Shown: in pieces, positions 45,729 through 55,322 of the stretch | Layout of the letters: every line of letters starts with the position of its first letter | How positions within the stretch are numbered: the first letter of the stretch is position 1 | Source: Bin80 sp965215475 | GTDB lineage: Bacteria; Bacteroidota; Rhodothermia; Rhodothermales; Bin80 | Reading direction: 5' to 3' | NCBI GenBank assembly: GCA_965215475.1 | Contig: OZ244061.1 | Location: 2,170,001-2,234,000 of the forward strand | DNA: 64,000 bases | Notes under the pieces: model-generated | Databases searched by the model: none | What the model saw: the letters and a program-made list of their open reading frames with translations, nothing else | Told to the model about the DNA's origin: nothing | Position numbers and translations under genes: made by a program

Positions 45729-47975
45729 ATGACAAAAAGTACAGTTTCATCTGATTCTGCAACAGCTGACTTATTGAAATTGCCACATTTCCCTGAGCGG
45801 AGACGTCATCATGACCCATTTGCAGACCTGGTGCATCGTGACTCGATAACGAATGATGCGCCGATGATAAAACTGGATTTCCATGTAACGATTCGTGGTG
45901 GTCTGGCTTTTGTAAAAGCAAAACGAACATACATCAACAAAACCAATGGCCCGATTGAAGCTGTGATGAGTCTGCCTGTATCGATTCATGCAGCATTTTT
46001 TGGGTTAAGTGCAGTGATTGATGGGAAGCATTACGATGCTCAGGCAAAACCAAAGCAGGAAGCACTGGAGACATACGAAGAGGCGATTGATGAAGGCAAG
46101 GCAGCTGTACTGCATGAAGAGTTACTGCGAGGGATTCATTCGATTTCAGTGGGTAATCTTGGCGTAGGGAAAACGGTCATGATTACGGTTCGCTGGGCAG
46201 AGTTGCTGCGGTTTCATGATGGCGTGGGTCAGTTGCGAATTCCTCTTTCCGTGGGAGATGTATATGGAATATCTCCATTGGAGGATGTGGATACACTAAC
46301 TGTGGGAGGTCCTATCCCTGAGGCTACACTTCACATGCAACACGATGCAGAGAGTGTAGAATTAGCTGGCGGTAATTTGCGTCGTGAGGAGGGGGAGGTT
46401 TATTCGACAAAAATCCCAGGCAATGCTCCAATTGAACTGAAGGTGACCGGCGTAGCCCCTTCAGAATTGACCGGTATAAGCCGAGGCGGTCGTCCAGTGA
46501 CTCTTCAAATATCTCCGCGCAAGAAACAACGGGTTCCTCTGAATGCCGCCGTACTTGTGGACAGATCAGACTCTATGGGTGCCCAGTGTACATATTTCGA
46601 TGGGAACTCAGAAACTCGGCATGAAGCCGTAGTTCGCGGTTTACGTGAACTGCAGCCATTGCTGATAGATCAGGATCGCCTAGCTTTATGGGAGTTCGAT
46701 ACGGATTGTGACAGGGTAGGGGAATTTACGTCCAACAATCCAAGGGAATTTGGAAGGTTACTCACGAAGCTAAGTGGTCCTCGTGGGGGCACGGCCATCG
46801 GTAGGGCCTTAGAAAAGGTAGGTGCCTCTGAAGAAGGCAAGGACATTTTGTTGATCACCGATGGGCAAAGCTATGATTTAGATGTTCAACGGTTGGCAAA
46901 GTCGGGACATCGAATATTTGCGGTTCTGGTGGGAGAAGGGAGTTTGGAGGCGATGGTTGGGCATCTGGCCGTGCTTAGTGGAGGGGATCTTCATTTCAGT
47001 TTTGGGGCAGATGTTGATCAGGCGATTCAGGCTTGTATAGAAGGGATGCGCCAAAAACCCAATCAGGGCGCACATTGTGATTTAGATGAAATAGGTTTGC
47101 CAGAACGTGTGGTGACGGTGCAAGGGAATGCGACGATTGAGGCATCTTGGTCCCAGGCAGTTGAGAATCCCCACGTCAATAGCGAATTCTCGGAAGCGGT
47201 TGCGGCCTATGCAGCCAGTTTGGCTTTTGCAGGTGCAGAGGAAGAATGGGCAGCGAGCATAGCAGTTCAGGCTGGATTAGTTACACACCTGACCAGTCTT
47301 GTACTTGTAGCTAAAGATGCTCAGATCCAAGAAGAGTTGCCAAGGACAATCAAACAGTCACTACCTACTGTGCGAGAAACGGTGTTATGTTTCATCGCTC
47401 CATCCATTCGTCATGCGTCGGCACCAGATCCAAGAAAATATTATTCATCTATTGATCATTCTCGAACGGAATCTTTGGGTGAGATGGATCAGTCGTTGAG
47501 TAGCTCTCCCCTGAGCCCATCGATTCTGGGGGGGGATATAGATGACAACCCACAAGCCCAGAATACGACTCTACATCCCATATTCAAGTCATCACCGAGT
47601 ATTGATTGGGATACCATCGTAAGCTTAGGCAAGCAGATAGATTGGAATACCGAAGGATCCAAGTTGGCCCGTGGTGAGCTTAGAGGAATTCCAGAAGATA
47701 TTGCAAAAGAAATCACGAACTTGGCTGGCAAGGTAGCAGATTTCACGAATCAAATTACTGCGTCTCGACAGAAGTGGGCACTTATTTTTGTAATTGCCCT
47801 TGCGGCTTATGCAGTTCAAGGAGATTCCAAGTGGGCAGCTAGGGTATATCGAAAGATTATTAAAGAAAATAAGATGGTGCCAGAATTAAGTGGTTTAATC
47901 CTGATGTATGTTCGCTGGATTACAGGTGAGTGGAAGAATCCAGAATCCATTACCGATCGGGATTCAGGAAAGTAG
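45729..47975 (+). CDS. VIT and von Willebrand A domain protein
   Basis: 748-aa protein. An N-terminal VIT domain (about 45-180: FVKAKRTYINKTNGPIEAVMS, YEEAIDEGKAAVLHEE) is followed by a vWA domain with an intact MIDAS (DRSDSMG, Asp278, Ser280, Ser282). A C-terminal region (about 500-748) has a hydrophobic stretch (WALIFVIALAAYAV). No signal peptide. VIT-vWA proteins resemble inter-alpha-trypsin inhibitor heavy chains and generally bind ligands through Mg2+; the bacterial role is unclear. It is encoded with the MerR gene 7 bp upstream, a pairing that suggests regulated production. Confidence 0.85.
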   Translation: MTKSTVSSDSATADLLKLPHFPERRRHHDPFADLVHRDSITNDAPMIKLDFHVTIRGGLAFVKAKRTYINKTNGPIEAVMSLPVSIHAAFFGLSAVIDGKHYDAQAKPKQEALETYEEAIDEGKAAVLHEELLRGIHSISVGNLGVGKTVMITVRWAELLRFHDGVGQLRIPLSVGDVYGISPLEDVDTLTVGGPIPEATLHMQHDAESVELAGGNLRREEGEVYSTKIPGNAPIELKVTGVAPSELTGISRGGRPVTLQISPRKKQRVPLNAAVLVDRSDSMGAQCTYFDGNSETRHEAVVRGLRELQPLLIDQDRLALWEFDTDCDRVGEFTSNNPREFGRLLTKLSGPRGGTAIGRALEKVGASEEGKDILLITDGQSYDLDVQRLAKSGHRIFAVLVGEGSLEAMVGHLAVLSGGDLHFSFGADVDQAIQACIEGMRQKPNQGAHCDLDEIGLPERVVTVQGNATIEASWSQAVENPHVNSEFSEAVAAYAASLAFAGAEEEWAASIAVQAGLVTHLTSLVLVAKDAQIQEELPRTIKQSLPTVRETVLCFIAPSIRHASAPDPRKYYSSIDHSRTESLGEMDQSLSSSPLSPSILGGDIDDNPQAQNTTLHPIFKSSPSIDWDTIVSLGKQIDWNTEGSKLARGELRGIPEDIAKEITNLAGKVADFTNQITASRQKWALIFVIALAAYAVQGDSKWAARVYRKIIKENKMVPELSGLILMYVRWITGEWKNPESITDRDSGK

Positions 47976-48458
47976 GATCTCTGAGTGATCCGGAGTTCGG
48001 CCAAGGACTTGAACGGGTTATTTCTGATCATGGAGGCTAAACCCTGTAACATCTGTATATCCAGACTGATGTTGCCACCCTTATAGTGTCGTATTGTGTG
48101 TAGCATCAATTAGAACTCAAGCCGGTATCTGTCGAAATTTAGAGTAAAAGTTTGTCTGGAGGATGTATACAACAAAACAGGAAAGAGTCCCACACAGAGG
48201 GGAATAACGCTTGCGCAGATGTCGATAGTGAGGCACCAGAAGAGTCCGAGAAAGTCGGCATCCCTGTTCTTCTGGAATAAGGTCATGGCTAGAGTGCCAT
48301 AGCAATACTTTTGTACAGAGCGAGATCAGGGATGAAGGTGTTGGAGATATGGTCCAAACCCATACTTGATTACAATCAAGATGAGGTGGACAGCATGAAC
48401 ATGTACAGGAAGTGAAGATGTTTTTCTTGATGTGTTCACATCTCGTACTTGAATTGGC
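47976..48458 (+). other. 483-bp intergenic region
   Basis: Between the convergent VIT/vWA and ThuA genes. A 62-codon minus-strand frame at 48117-48305 shows no family resemblance. No terminator or RNA gene was recognised; the sequence may be decayed DNA. Confidence 0.45.
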
Positions 48459-49346
48459 TTATTCAGGAATGACCGAAATCTCATCTTCTGTGGGGAAATT
48501 CTCAGGCACAGGTAGAGTAACTTCACCAGTTGCCAACCATTCTGCGCTACGCTGAAGCAGGGTCCGAAAGCCCACACATCGAAGTGCGCGATCATCTATC
48601 TGTCCGTCCCATAAATGACCGGGTAGTAAGGTCAAGACTTTCCCTTCCCCGAATTGGATCCACCAGATCATAAGTTCATGTCTTCCCGTTCCCCCGGGTT
48701 CTGTTTCACTCCATGCAGTTGCAAGCACATTCATCCCTTCTGCCGGACCGCGCTGACCATGATAGAGTTCATCATGGGGATGTAGCCATACTTCTGGTAA
48801 TCCAGTCATAATTGGATGTTCGGAATCTCGAGTTGTGATGATCCAGTCGTGTAACCGTCCATGTCCAGCACCTCGGTCTTCTCCGGGGTCTATACGAATT
48901 AACCCGATCTCTTCATCCCAATAGGCCCCATACCCCACCTCTTTTCCCCTCCATAAAAGCCCGACCATTGTTTCATAGGCCTCCCATTCTGGAAAGGGAT
49001 TGTTTGCGGCGTGCTGAACCAAAACACTCCCTCCCCCCGAAACATATTCCTCAAAGCTTTTTCGAACACGTTCCGGCCACAGTTCTCCATTGTACGCTAA
49101 TAGGACCATATCATAGGCATCAAATGCAGGGTTCCAATCCTCCCAAGCTTGTTGATCTGCTTCTTTGCCCGGGGTCAAGGTTATATCAATCGAAAACATG
49201 TCTGCGTCTAGGAGAGTGCGTTCAAGATGTATTATCGTGCGCTCCCAATCATGATTGTTCTGCCCAGATACAATGAGGACAGAGGACGGATTCGGGATTC
49301 CAATCGCTAAGGCTAAGCCCCAGAAGAGGTATATCGCGGTAATCAT
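48459..49346 (-). CDS. secreted ThuA-domain protein
   Basis: 295-aa ThuA-fold protein with a signal peptide (AIYLFWGLALAIGIPNPSS). Domain segments are SVLIVSGQNNHDWERT, DMVLLAYNGELWPERVRKSFEEYVSGGGSVLVQHAANNPF, GHGRLHDW and HPHDELYHGQRG. The WPERVRKSFEEYVSGGGS block is the class I amidotransferase-like helix-loop typical of ThuA. It is only distantly like the ThuA protein at 22389-23333. Probably acts on a carbohydrate or glycoside in the periplasm; not proven. Confidence 0.85.
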   Translation of the reverse strand: MITAIYLFWGLALAIGIPNPSSVLIVSGQNNHDWERTIIHLERTLLDADMFSIDITLTPGKEADQQAWEDWNPAFDAYDMVLLAYNGELWPERVRKSFEEYVSGGGSVLVQHAANNPFPEWEAYETMVGLLWRGKEVGYGAYWDEEIGLIRIDPGEDRGAGHGRLHDWIITTRDSEHPIMTGLPEVWLHPHDELYHGQRGPAEGMNVLATAWSETEPGGTGRHELMIWWIQFGEGKVLTLLPGHLWDGQIDDRALRCVGFRTLLQRSAEWLATGEVTLPVPENFPTEDEISVIPE

Positions 49347-49686
49347 TTTGTATCTTATGACGAAATGTGATAGAGTTCAAGTATACGAAATCTCTTAATT
49401 GATAATTGCGTACTTTGCAAAAAAGATTTGTGAAATCTTGTGATTTGATCCAACAACAGAAACGAATTTCATCGGCTTAGAATTGAGTTGGTACCCAGAA
49501 GGTTCATGTTAGAGTGGTCTGCGCTTTATCAAAGAGCTAATCCAATCTCTTGGCCATTAGAACAGTATTCTAAGATCTTTGATGTGCTCGGTTAGTATGA
49601 GAGTCGGCATGCTTTTGGGAGTTACAAGCAATAACGACAACAGGGCGAACGTCAATTAGGCCTCAAAAACTTTCCTTGATACGAAA
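49347..49686 (+). other. 340-bp divergent intergenic region
   Basis: Lies between the ThuA gene and the FAD oxidase operon, so it should hold two promoters. AT-rich runs are present, but I could not assign a consensus promoter or operator. Confidence 0.45.
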
Positions 49687-51126
49687 ATGGATTGGACAGG
49701 ACTGCAGCCCGAGATGATTCGAAGCGAGCTAGTGGAAATTGTGGGGGAGCCACATGTATCCACCGATGAATCGGATCGGCTTGTATATTCCACGGATTGG
49801 TTTTGGCTACCACAGATGTGGCTCGATCGTGGAGAAACCCCTCGTAAACCCGACTATATTGTGAGGCCAGGGAGTGCAGAGGAGATTTCAGAGATTCTTA
49901 AGGTAGCCAACAACTATCGGATTCCGGTTATCCCGTGGGGAGGTGGATCTGGCTCCCAAGGTGGTGCTTTACCTGTGTTCGGAGGAATTATTCTGGATAC
50001 AAAGCGGATGAATCGGATTATTGAGATTGACGAAAAATCTCTCACAGTCACGGCAGAAGCTGGTATCAACGGGAAGCAATTGGAATGGGCGGTGAACGAG
50101 AAGAGACTTATGCTTCCACATTATCCCGCATCAGCAAACTGTGCAACACTTGGGGGATATTTAGCTCCGCGTGGGACAGGGACCATCAGCAATAAGTATG
50201 GGAAGGCAGAAGATCTTGTGCTACGTATGCAAGTGGTTTTACCCGACGGACACATTTTACGTACACCGATTGTGCCTCAACATGCATCGGGGCCGGATTT
50301 TTATCGTCTTTTCCTGGGATCCGAGGGAACGTTCGGAGTGATCACCGAAGCAACGATGCAACTGGACTATCTACCCAACTGTCGGCTTCTTCGTGCAGTT
50401 CTCTTTGATGACTTGACGAAAGCACTCGAAGCTGGGCGCCAGATTATGACACGCCGGTTAGATCCTTTTGTCATCCGCTTGTATGATCCTCGCTCAACTG
50501 CCTCCCGGGTGAAGAAGATCTTGGGGTATGAGCTTGAAGGGGCCTATATGGTCATTGGATTTGATGGTGATGAAGAGATCGCAGTTTTACAGGAGCAGAA
50601 AGCGATGGAGATCATTAACAAATTCGGGGCGAAGGATCTTGGACGAGAACCTGGAGAAGCCTGGTGGAATCAGAGATACGATTTTTATTATCCACCTCAA
50701 AGTCTCAAGTTGCCCTGGATGTATGGGACCACAGAAACCGTGACAACTTACGATAAAATCGAAAAGCTATACTTCGCAGAAAAGAAAGCGGTGGAAGAAG
50801 GATTCAAAGAATGGGACATTGACTTCATTGGTCATTTTTCTCACTGGTTTCACTGGGGGGTGATGGTTTACACACGGTTCATTATTCAAAATCCACCCGA
50901 TGATGCCCGTGAAGCCGTAAGATTGCATAATCGGGTATGGAATACAGCGATGACGGCAGTACTGGAAAACGGTGGGATGGTGAATGAGCATCACGGTGTC
51001 GGACTGAAGCTTTCGCGCTTCATGCGCCGTCAGTATGGAGATGCATGGCCATTACTGGAAAAGATCAAGAGATCGCTGGATCCAAACGGGATCATGAATC
51101 CAGGTAAAGTAGGGTTTGGACATTAG
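49687..51126 (+). CDS. FAD-binding oxidase (GlcD/AGPS-like)
   Basis: 479-aa soluble flavoenzyme. PCMH FAD domain: IPVIPWGGGSGSQGGALP (FAD pyrophosphate loop) and LGGYLAPRGTGTISNKYGKA; C-terminal FAD-oxidase domain ends VNEHHGVGLKLSRFM. It resembles glycolate oxidase GlcD and alkyl-dihydroxyacetone-phosphate synthase; probably oxidises a 2-hydroxy acid. The next gene encodes a GlcF-like Fe-S protein after 8 bp, suggesting the two form one electron-passing enzyme. Confidence 0.88.
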   Translation: MDWTGLQPEMIRSELVEIVGEPHVSTDESDRLVYSTDWFWLPQMWLDRGETPRKPDYIVRPGSAEEISEILKVANNYRIPVIPWGGGSGSQGGALPVFGGIILDTKRMNRIIEIDEKSLTVTAEAGINGKQLEWAVNEKRLMLPHYPASANCATLGGYLAPRGTGTISNKYGKAEDLVLRMQVVLPDGHILRTPIVPQHASGPDFYRLFLGSEGTFGVITEATMQLDYLPNCRLLRAVLFDDLTKALEAGRQIMTRRLDPFVIRLYDPRSTASRVKKILGYELEGAYMVIGFDGDEEIAVLQEQKAMEIINKFGAKDLGREPGEAWWNQRYDFYYPPQSLKLPWMYGTTETVTTYDKIEKLYFAEKKAVEEGFKEWDIDFIGHFSHWFHWGVMVYTRFIIQNPPDDAREAVRLHNRVWNTAMTAVLENGGMVNEHHGVGLKLSRFMRRQYGDAWPLLEKIKRSLDPNGIMNPGKVGFGH

Positions 51127-51134
51127 TAGCCCCC

Positions 51135-52229
51135 ATGAACACCGTCATCAACGCGATAGAGAACTGCCGCTTCTGTCTGATGTGCAGACATGTGGCTCCT
51201 GTGGGGCATGTGACACATAACGAATCTCTTACGCCCCATGGCATTGCTTTGGTTGCTTCCATGCAACGCCATAAAAATCTTCCTTGGACCGTCAGTTCCT
51301 TGGATGTCCTCTATGCAGAACCCGATGGGGGAAATTGTCGAGCTCATTGTGTTACCGACCAGCCCTTGCCCGCTGCGATTGCTGCCATTCGTGCCGAGGT
51401 AGCGAAGGATGGGCTTGCCCCCGTCGCAATCAAACAGATCCATGATCGAATCCAGACGAATCATTCGGTCTTTGGGAGTTATCAGCCGACAGCATCACAA
51501 GGCAAATGGGGACTTTTCGTAGGAGATGCAGGCTTCAATCTTGCCCCAAAAACCATGCAGGCAGCTTTGGAGCTAGTCACTGCCTGTGGAATCGATGCAG
51601 TTCCCATAGGTCGAGGACTTGACAGCGGATTTATTCCCTGCTCTCTTGGATATCCCGATACGGCCCGCAAGCAGGCCAAGTTGTGTATGGATGAATTGCA
51701 GGGGGGCGGTGTGAAGAAGTTATTGGTACTTTCGCCTCAAGATCTTTTCGCCTTTTCTCAGATGTATGAAGAACGATTAGGGCTGCCTTGGCCCGAAGAG
51801 GTTGTTCTGATAGATCTAGTTGATTTTCTGGCGGACCAAATTCGGGACGGACATCTCAGGATTAAGCCATTGCCGAAGACCACGCAGAATCTTACGGCCT
51901 ATGTGGATCCTACACATGCGGTTCGACTTCCCGCGCGCTTTGATGATGCGCGCACACTTTGCAAAGCCGCATTAGGAGGTCCTCCTTTGGAATTATTCTG
52001 GCGCCGTGAACGTGCCCATCCTGTCGGAAGTACGGCGATCCAGTTTACACGCCCAGACATCGGAATTCAACTTACAGAATCGCGGCTGCACGATGCCATG
52101 AGCCGAGGAGCACAAACCCTTTTGTGTGATGATCCTGCAACACTCTACGAGCTCGGTCTCCGAAATAATCATCCGATGAAGGTTCAGTGTCTGTATGAAT
52201 TGTTATTTGCACAGTTATCAGAGGGGTGA
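51135..52229 (+). CDS. Fe-S-binding partner of the FAD oxidase
   Basis: 364-aa protein with an N-terminal ferredoxin-like start CRFCLMCRHVAPVGHVT. Three cysteines (CxxCxxC) are present, but the expected fourth, before the proline, is alanine; a cysteine pair further on (GGNCRAHC) may complete the cluster. The C-terminal part is unfamiliar. Encoded 8 bp after the oxidase, likely its electron acceptor. The stop is followed closely by the Tm-1-like gene, whose RBS (GAGGGG) lies inside this gene. Confidence 0.78.
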   Translation: MNTVINAIENCRFCLMCRHVAPVGHVTHNESLTPHGIALVASMQRHKNLPWTVSSLDVLYAEPDGGNCRAHCVTDQPLPAAIAAIRAEVAKDGLAPVAIKQIHDRIQTNHSVFGSYQPTASQGKWGLFVGDAGFNLAPKTMQAALELVTACGIDAVPIGRGLDSGFIPCSLGYPDTARKQAKLCMDELQGGGVKKLLVLSPQDLFAFSQMYEERLGLPWPEEVVLIDLVDFLADQIRDGHLRIKPLPKTTQNLTAYVDPTHAVRLPARFDDARTLCKAALGGPPLELFWRRERAHPVGSTAIQFTRPDIGIQLTESRLHDAMSRGAQTLLCDDPATLYELGLRNNHPMKVQCLYELLFAQLSEG

Positions 52230-52231
52230 TC

Positions 52232-53458
52232 ATGGCCAATACTGTCGTGCTTATTGGTACGTTGGATACCAAAGGCCCCGAAATGGCCTATCTACGTGAT
52301 CGTCTACAGGAGTTGGGATTATCTACCATTGTGATTGATTCTGGAATTCTTGGGGAACCGCTGGACATCGTACCGGACATCCCTCATGAAAAATCAGCAA
52401 CCTATGCGGGGTCAAGCCTTGAAGCCATGCGTTCGGCAGGGAGTCGGGGGAAAGCTGTTGCTTTGATGCGGAAATCACTCAGGAATCTAATGTCGGAGTT
52501 GTATGAACGTGACCAACTTGATGCCGTAGTGAGTATGGGTGGCGCAGAAGGAGCCGTTATGGGGGCGGCAGCAATGATGGTTCTTCCTGTTGGTGTTCCT
52601 AAGGTATTAGTGTCCCCCATTGCTTCTGGATATCATTTTTTTGAGCCACTAGTGGGAACACGTGACATGATGATTGTCCACTCCGTGGTGGATATTTTAG
52701 GGCTGAATCCTATTGCTTGTAGCGTTTTTGACAATGTAGCTGCAGCACTATACGGAATGGTAATGCATGGTCGAGGCTTGTCTGCTCCAAAGGGACGCAA
52801 TATTGCCATGACCATGCTTGGCAATACCACTACTGCGGTGATGGCTGCAAAAACTCGCCTGGAAAATGCGGGTTACGAGGCGGTTATTTTTCACTCCAAT
52901 GGTGTGGGTGGCCCCGCGATGGAAGAATTGGCAGTGCAAGATCAGTTTGTTGGCGTGATTGATTTTACAACCAACGAGGTATATGACCCACTTGTAGGGG
53001 GAATTCACGACGGTGGGCCCGACCGATTGGAGGTGATCGGTCGTCTAGGGCTACCACAAGTCGTTGTTCCGGGATGTATTGATTTCAGCGTCTGGAATGC
53101 AGGGACTGTACCGGACCTGTTAAACGGTCGTCCCATGTATGATCATAATCCAGAATATGTACTGGTTCGAGCCTCCAGCGATGAAATGGCAGAACTAGGA
53201 AGAATCTTTGCTCAGAAACTCAATCCAGCGAAGGGCCCTGTTAAAATGGCGATTCCTCTCCAAGGATTATCGATTCCCAACGTGCCGGAGGGCGTGTTTT
53301 GGGATCCCGATGCCGATTCCAGATTCATTGGAGAACTCAAACAGCACTTGCGTACGGGCATTCCGATAGAACTCTATGAATGCCATGTAAATGACCCTGC
53401 ATTTGGGGAAGCAGTGGCAGACTTGTTTATCCATCTAATTGAACCACAACGATCATGA
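52232..53458 (+). CDS. Tm-1-like ATP-binding protein (UPF0261)
   Basis: 408-aa cytosolic protein of the Tm-1-like family (the plant Tm-1 resistance protein shares the N-terminal domain). Opens VVLIGTLDTKGPEMAYLRDRL and has VSMGGAEGAVMGAAAMMVLP and GNTTTAVMAAK. The family is linked to ATP-dependent steps on carboxylic acids in bacteria, but its reaction is undefined. ATG 52232 with GAGGGG RBS is preferred to the GTG at 52226. It overlaps the creatininase-like gene by ATGA. Confidence 0.85.
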   Translation: MANTVVLIGTLDTKGPEMAYLRDRLQELGLSTIVIDSGILGEPLDIVPDIPHEKSATYAGSSLEAMRSAGSRGKAVALMRKSLRNLMSELYERDQLDAVVSMGGAEGAVMGAAAMMVLPVGVPKVLVSPIASGYHFFEPLVGTRDMMIVHSVVDILGLNPIACSVFDNVAAALYGMVMHGRGLSAPKGRNIAMTMLGNTTTAVMAAKTRLENAGYEAVIFHSNGVGGPAMEELAVQDQFVGVIDFTTNEVYDPLVGGIHDGGPDRLEVIGRLGLPQVVVPGCIDFSVWNAGTVPDLLNGRPMYDHNPEYVLVRASSDEMAELGRIFAQKLNPAKGPVKMAIPLQGLSIPNVPEGVFWDPDADSRFIGELKQHLRTGIPIELYECHVNDPAFGEAVADLFIHLIEPQRS

Positions 53459-54381
53459 TCACATCACCACCAAAAGACTTGAGTCATCTACCGAAACTCA
53501 CCGAGGGAGACGATGACTTCCGAGCACAATTTTTATCTTGGGATTTGGGGAACCTGACGATAACGGATATTAGGAATTATCTCGAACACAAGGATATCAT
53601 TCTGGTGCCCGTGGCAAGCTTAGAGCAACATGGTTCCCATCTGCCTCTTTATACAGACACCGTTACCGCGGTACATATCTCGGAGCGTATAGGACATCTG
53701 ATCGGCGTTTTGCATTCTCCACCTATCTGGATGGGGTACTCGCCGCAGCATATGCATGAACCAGGTGAGGGGCGTGGCACCATTACGGTCCGAAGTACTA
53801 CGCTTTTAGCCGTAATGCATGATGTTGCGCGCAGTTTGATTCATCACGGATTCAATCGGATTATTTTCATTAATGGTCACGGTTCGAACATTAAGGTAGT
53901 AGATCCGGTCCTAAGAAAACTTCGTTATGAAACAGGAGCCCTGATCAGTTTTGTAAAGCCGTATATGGAGAGATATACGGGAATATTGAAGGGACTGATG
54001 GAGAACCCGCCCGAAGAAACACCAGGTTGGCATGCCAGTGAATTGGAGACTGCGCAAGACCTGGCGTGGAACGAAGATCTAGTTCGAATGGAGAGAGCCG
54101 CATACACCAAAGCTCATATTCCTGATTTTCTACCGAAATCCTTTGCGAAAAAGGATGGGATGCCGGATGTGGAATTCGAGGGGTATACCTATTTCAACTT
54201 TCCAATGGATCATCATGAATTTATTGAAAGCGGTGTTATCGGCAATCCCTTGCGTGCGACGAAAGAAAAGGGAGAAGAAGCGTTTCGGCGCCTATCTGAG
54301 CATGTGGCCCGTGGTATTTTGGAACTCATGAAAGTTCCGGTAAAAGTGCATACCCGAGAATTTGTTGATCGGGTAATGTGA
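53455..54381 (+). CDS. creatininase-family amidohydrolase
   Basis: 308-aa metal-dependent hydrolase. Creatininase ligands are visible: Glu57 and His59 (SLEQHGSHLPLYTDT), Asp68, His in INGHGSN and Glu in WHASELET. Family members open cyclic amides such as creatinine or act on other small amides (for example MftE, ArfB). It is encoded with the Tm-1-like protein by an ATGA overlap. No creatinase is near, so creatinine itself is unlikely to be the substrate. Confidence 0.87.
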   Translation: MITSPPKDLSHLPKLTEGDDDFRAQFLSWDLGNLTITDIRNYLEHKDIILVPVASLEQHGSHLPLYTDTVTAVHISERIGHLIGVLHSPPIWMGYSPQHMHEPGEGRGTITVRSTTLLAVMHDVARSLIHHGFNRIIFINGHGSNIKVVDPVLRKLRYETGALISFVKPYMERYTGILKGLMENPPEETPGWHASELETAQDLAWNEDLVRMERAAYTKAHIPDFLPKSFAKKDGMPDVEFEGYTYFNFPMDHHEFIESGVIGNPLRATKEKGEEAFRRLSEHVARGILELMKVPVKVHTREFVDRVM

Positions 54382-54437
54382 CAGGCAGGACGAAAGGTAC
54401 AATCAATCCAATCCTCTGCTACCAAATGATTGATCAA

Positions 54438-55322
54438 TCAGATCAACGGGAGAAGGGTTTCAGCAGAGCGTCGAACATGCATCTCGTAAAAGTCGGAGCT
54501 AAAAACGCTACTACCGTGATCCTCTAAAAATTTGCGCTCTGAATCTGAAATCCCTTCAGGATTCAAGTCAACACTATCAGGGAATCGGTTGGCTGGTGTT
54601 CGATCAAGTGGAGGGCAAAATTCGACAGAAAGAGCACCTTCATAGGCGATATCCTTGAGCGTTTGAATGATTGCTGGCCAGTCAAACGATCCCATGCCGC
54701 ATGCCATACGGTTATTGTCTGCAACGTGAAAGTTTACCAAGCGACTACCGACCTCGTGAATTGTACTGATCGGATCATCTTCTTCCAGGTTCATATGAAA
54801 GATGTCGAGGCAAACGCCGCAATCTGGGGCGACTGCTTCTGCAAGGGCCAATGCCTGAGCTCCGCGATTGACGAAGTAGGTTTCAAACCGGTTGATCGGC
54901 TCAATGCCAATTTTCACGCCATATTCACGGCCATAGGCATTAATTTCTTTCAGCGCGTCAACACACCAATCCCATTCGTTTTCTGGTGTTGAGTCCGGGA
55001 CTATTTTGCCGACCGTACCTGGGACGACTGAAATTACTTCTCCGCCCAGCTCTCCCACCATTCGGATACAATCTTTCACGTAGGTTACGGACTTTGCACG
55101 CTGATTTTCATCCTTCGCGAGCAGGTTGCGCTCATCCAGCATGAGAGTTACACTTCCCCAACACCGCACCCCATGATCGTCCAGAAGTTTCTTAACCTCA
55201 GTCGGATCGTATTTATAGGGTTCTCCCTGGATTTCCAAGGCTTTATAACCATACTTGAGTAACCGCTTGACGGTCGTTTCAAGTGGTTCTACTTTCATCC
55301 AGTTATGAATTGCAAGGTACAT
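54438..55322 (-). CDS. sugar phosphate isomerase/epimerase family protein
   Basis: 294-aa TIM-barrel protein of the xylose-isomerase-like AP-endonuclease-2 superfamily. Metal-binding residues are expected in KIGIEPINRFETYF (Glu), CLDIFHMNLEEDD (Asp/His), NFHVADN (His) and VEFCPP (Glu). It resembles hydroxypyruvate isomerase and D-psicose/tagatose epimerase. It is convergent with the oxidase operon, 56 bp away, so it may belong to the same catabolic unit under a separate promoter. Confidence 0.88.
   Translation of the reverse strand: MYLAIHNWMKVEPLETTVKRLLKYGYKALEIQGEPYKYDPTEVKKLLDDHGVRCWGSVTLMLDERNLLAKDENQRAKSVTYVKDCIRMVGELGGEVISVVPGTVGKIVPDSTPENEWDWCVDALKEINAYGREYGVKIGIEPINRFETYFVNRGAQALALAEAVAPDCGVCLDIFHMNLEEDDPISTIHEVGSRLVNFHVADNNRMACGMGSFDWPAIIQTLKDIAYEGALSVEFCPPLDRTPANRFPDSVDLNPEGISDSERKFLEDHGSSVFSSDFYEMHVRRSAETLLPLI

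Noticed and set aside
48117..48305. 62-codon minus-strand ORF resembling a transposase end
   Set aside because: No recognisable motif; the resemblance was only in Arg/His richness.
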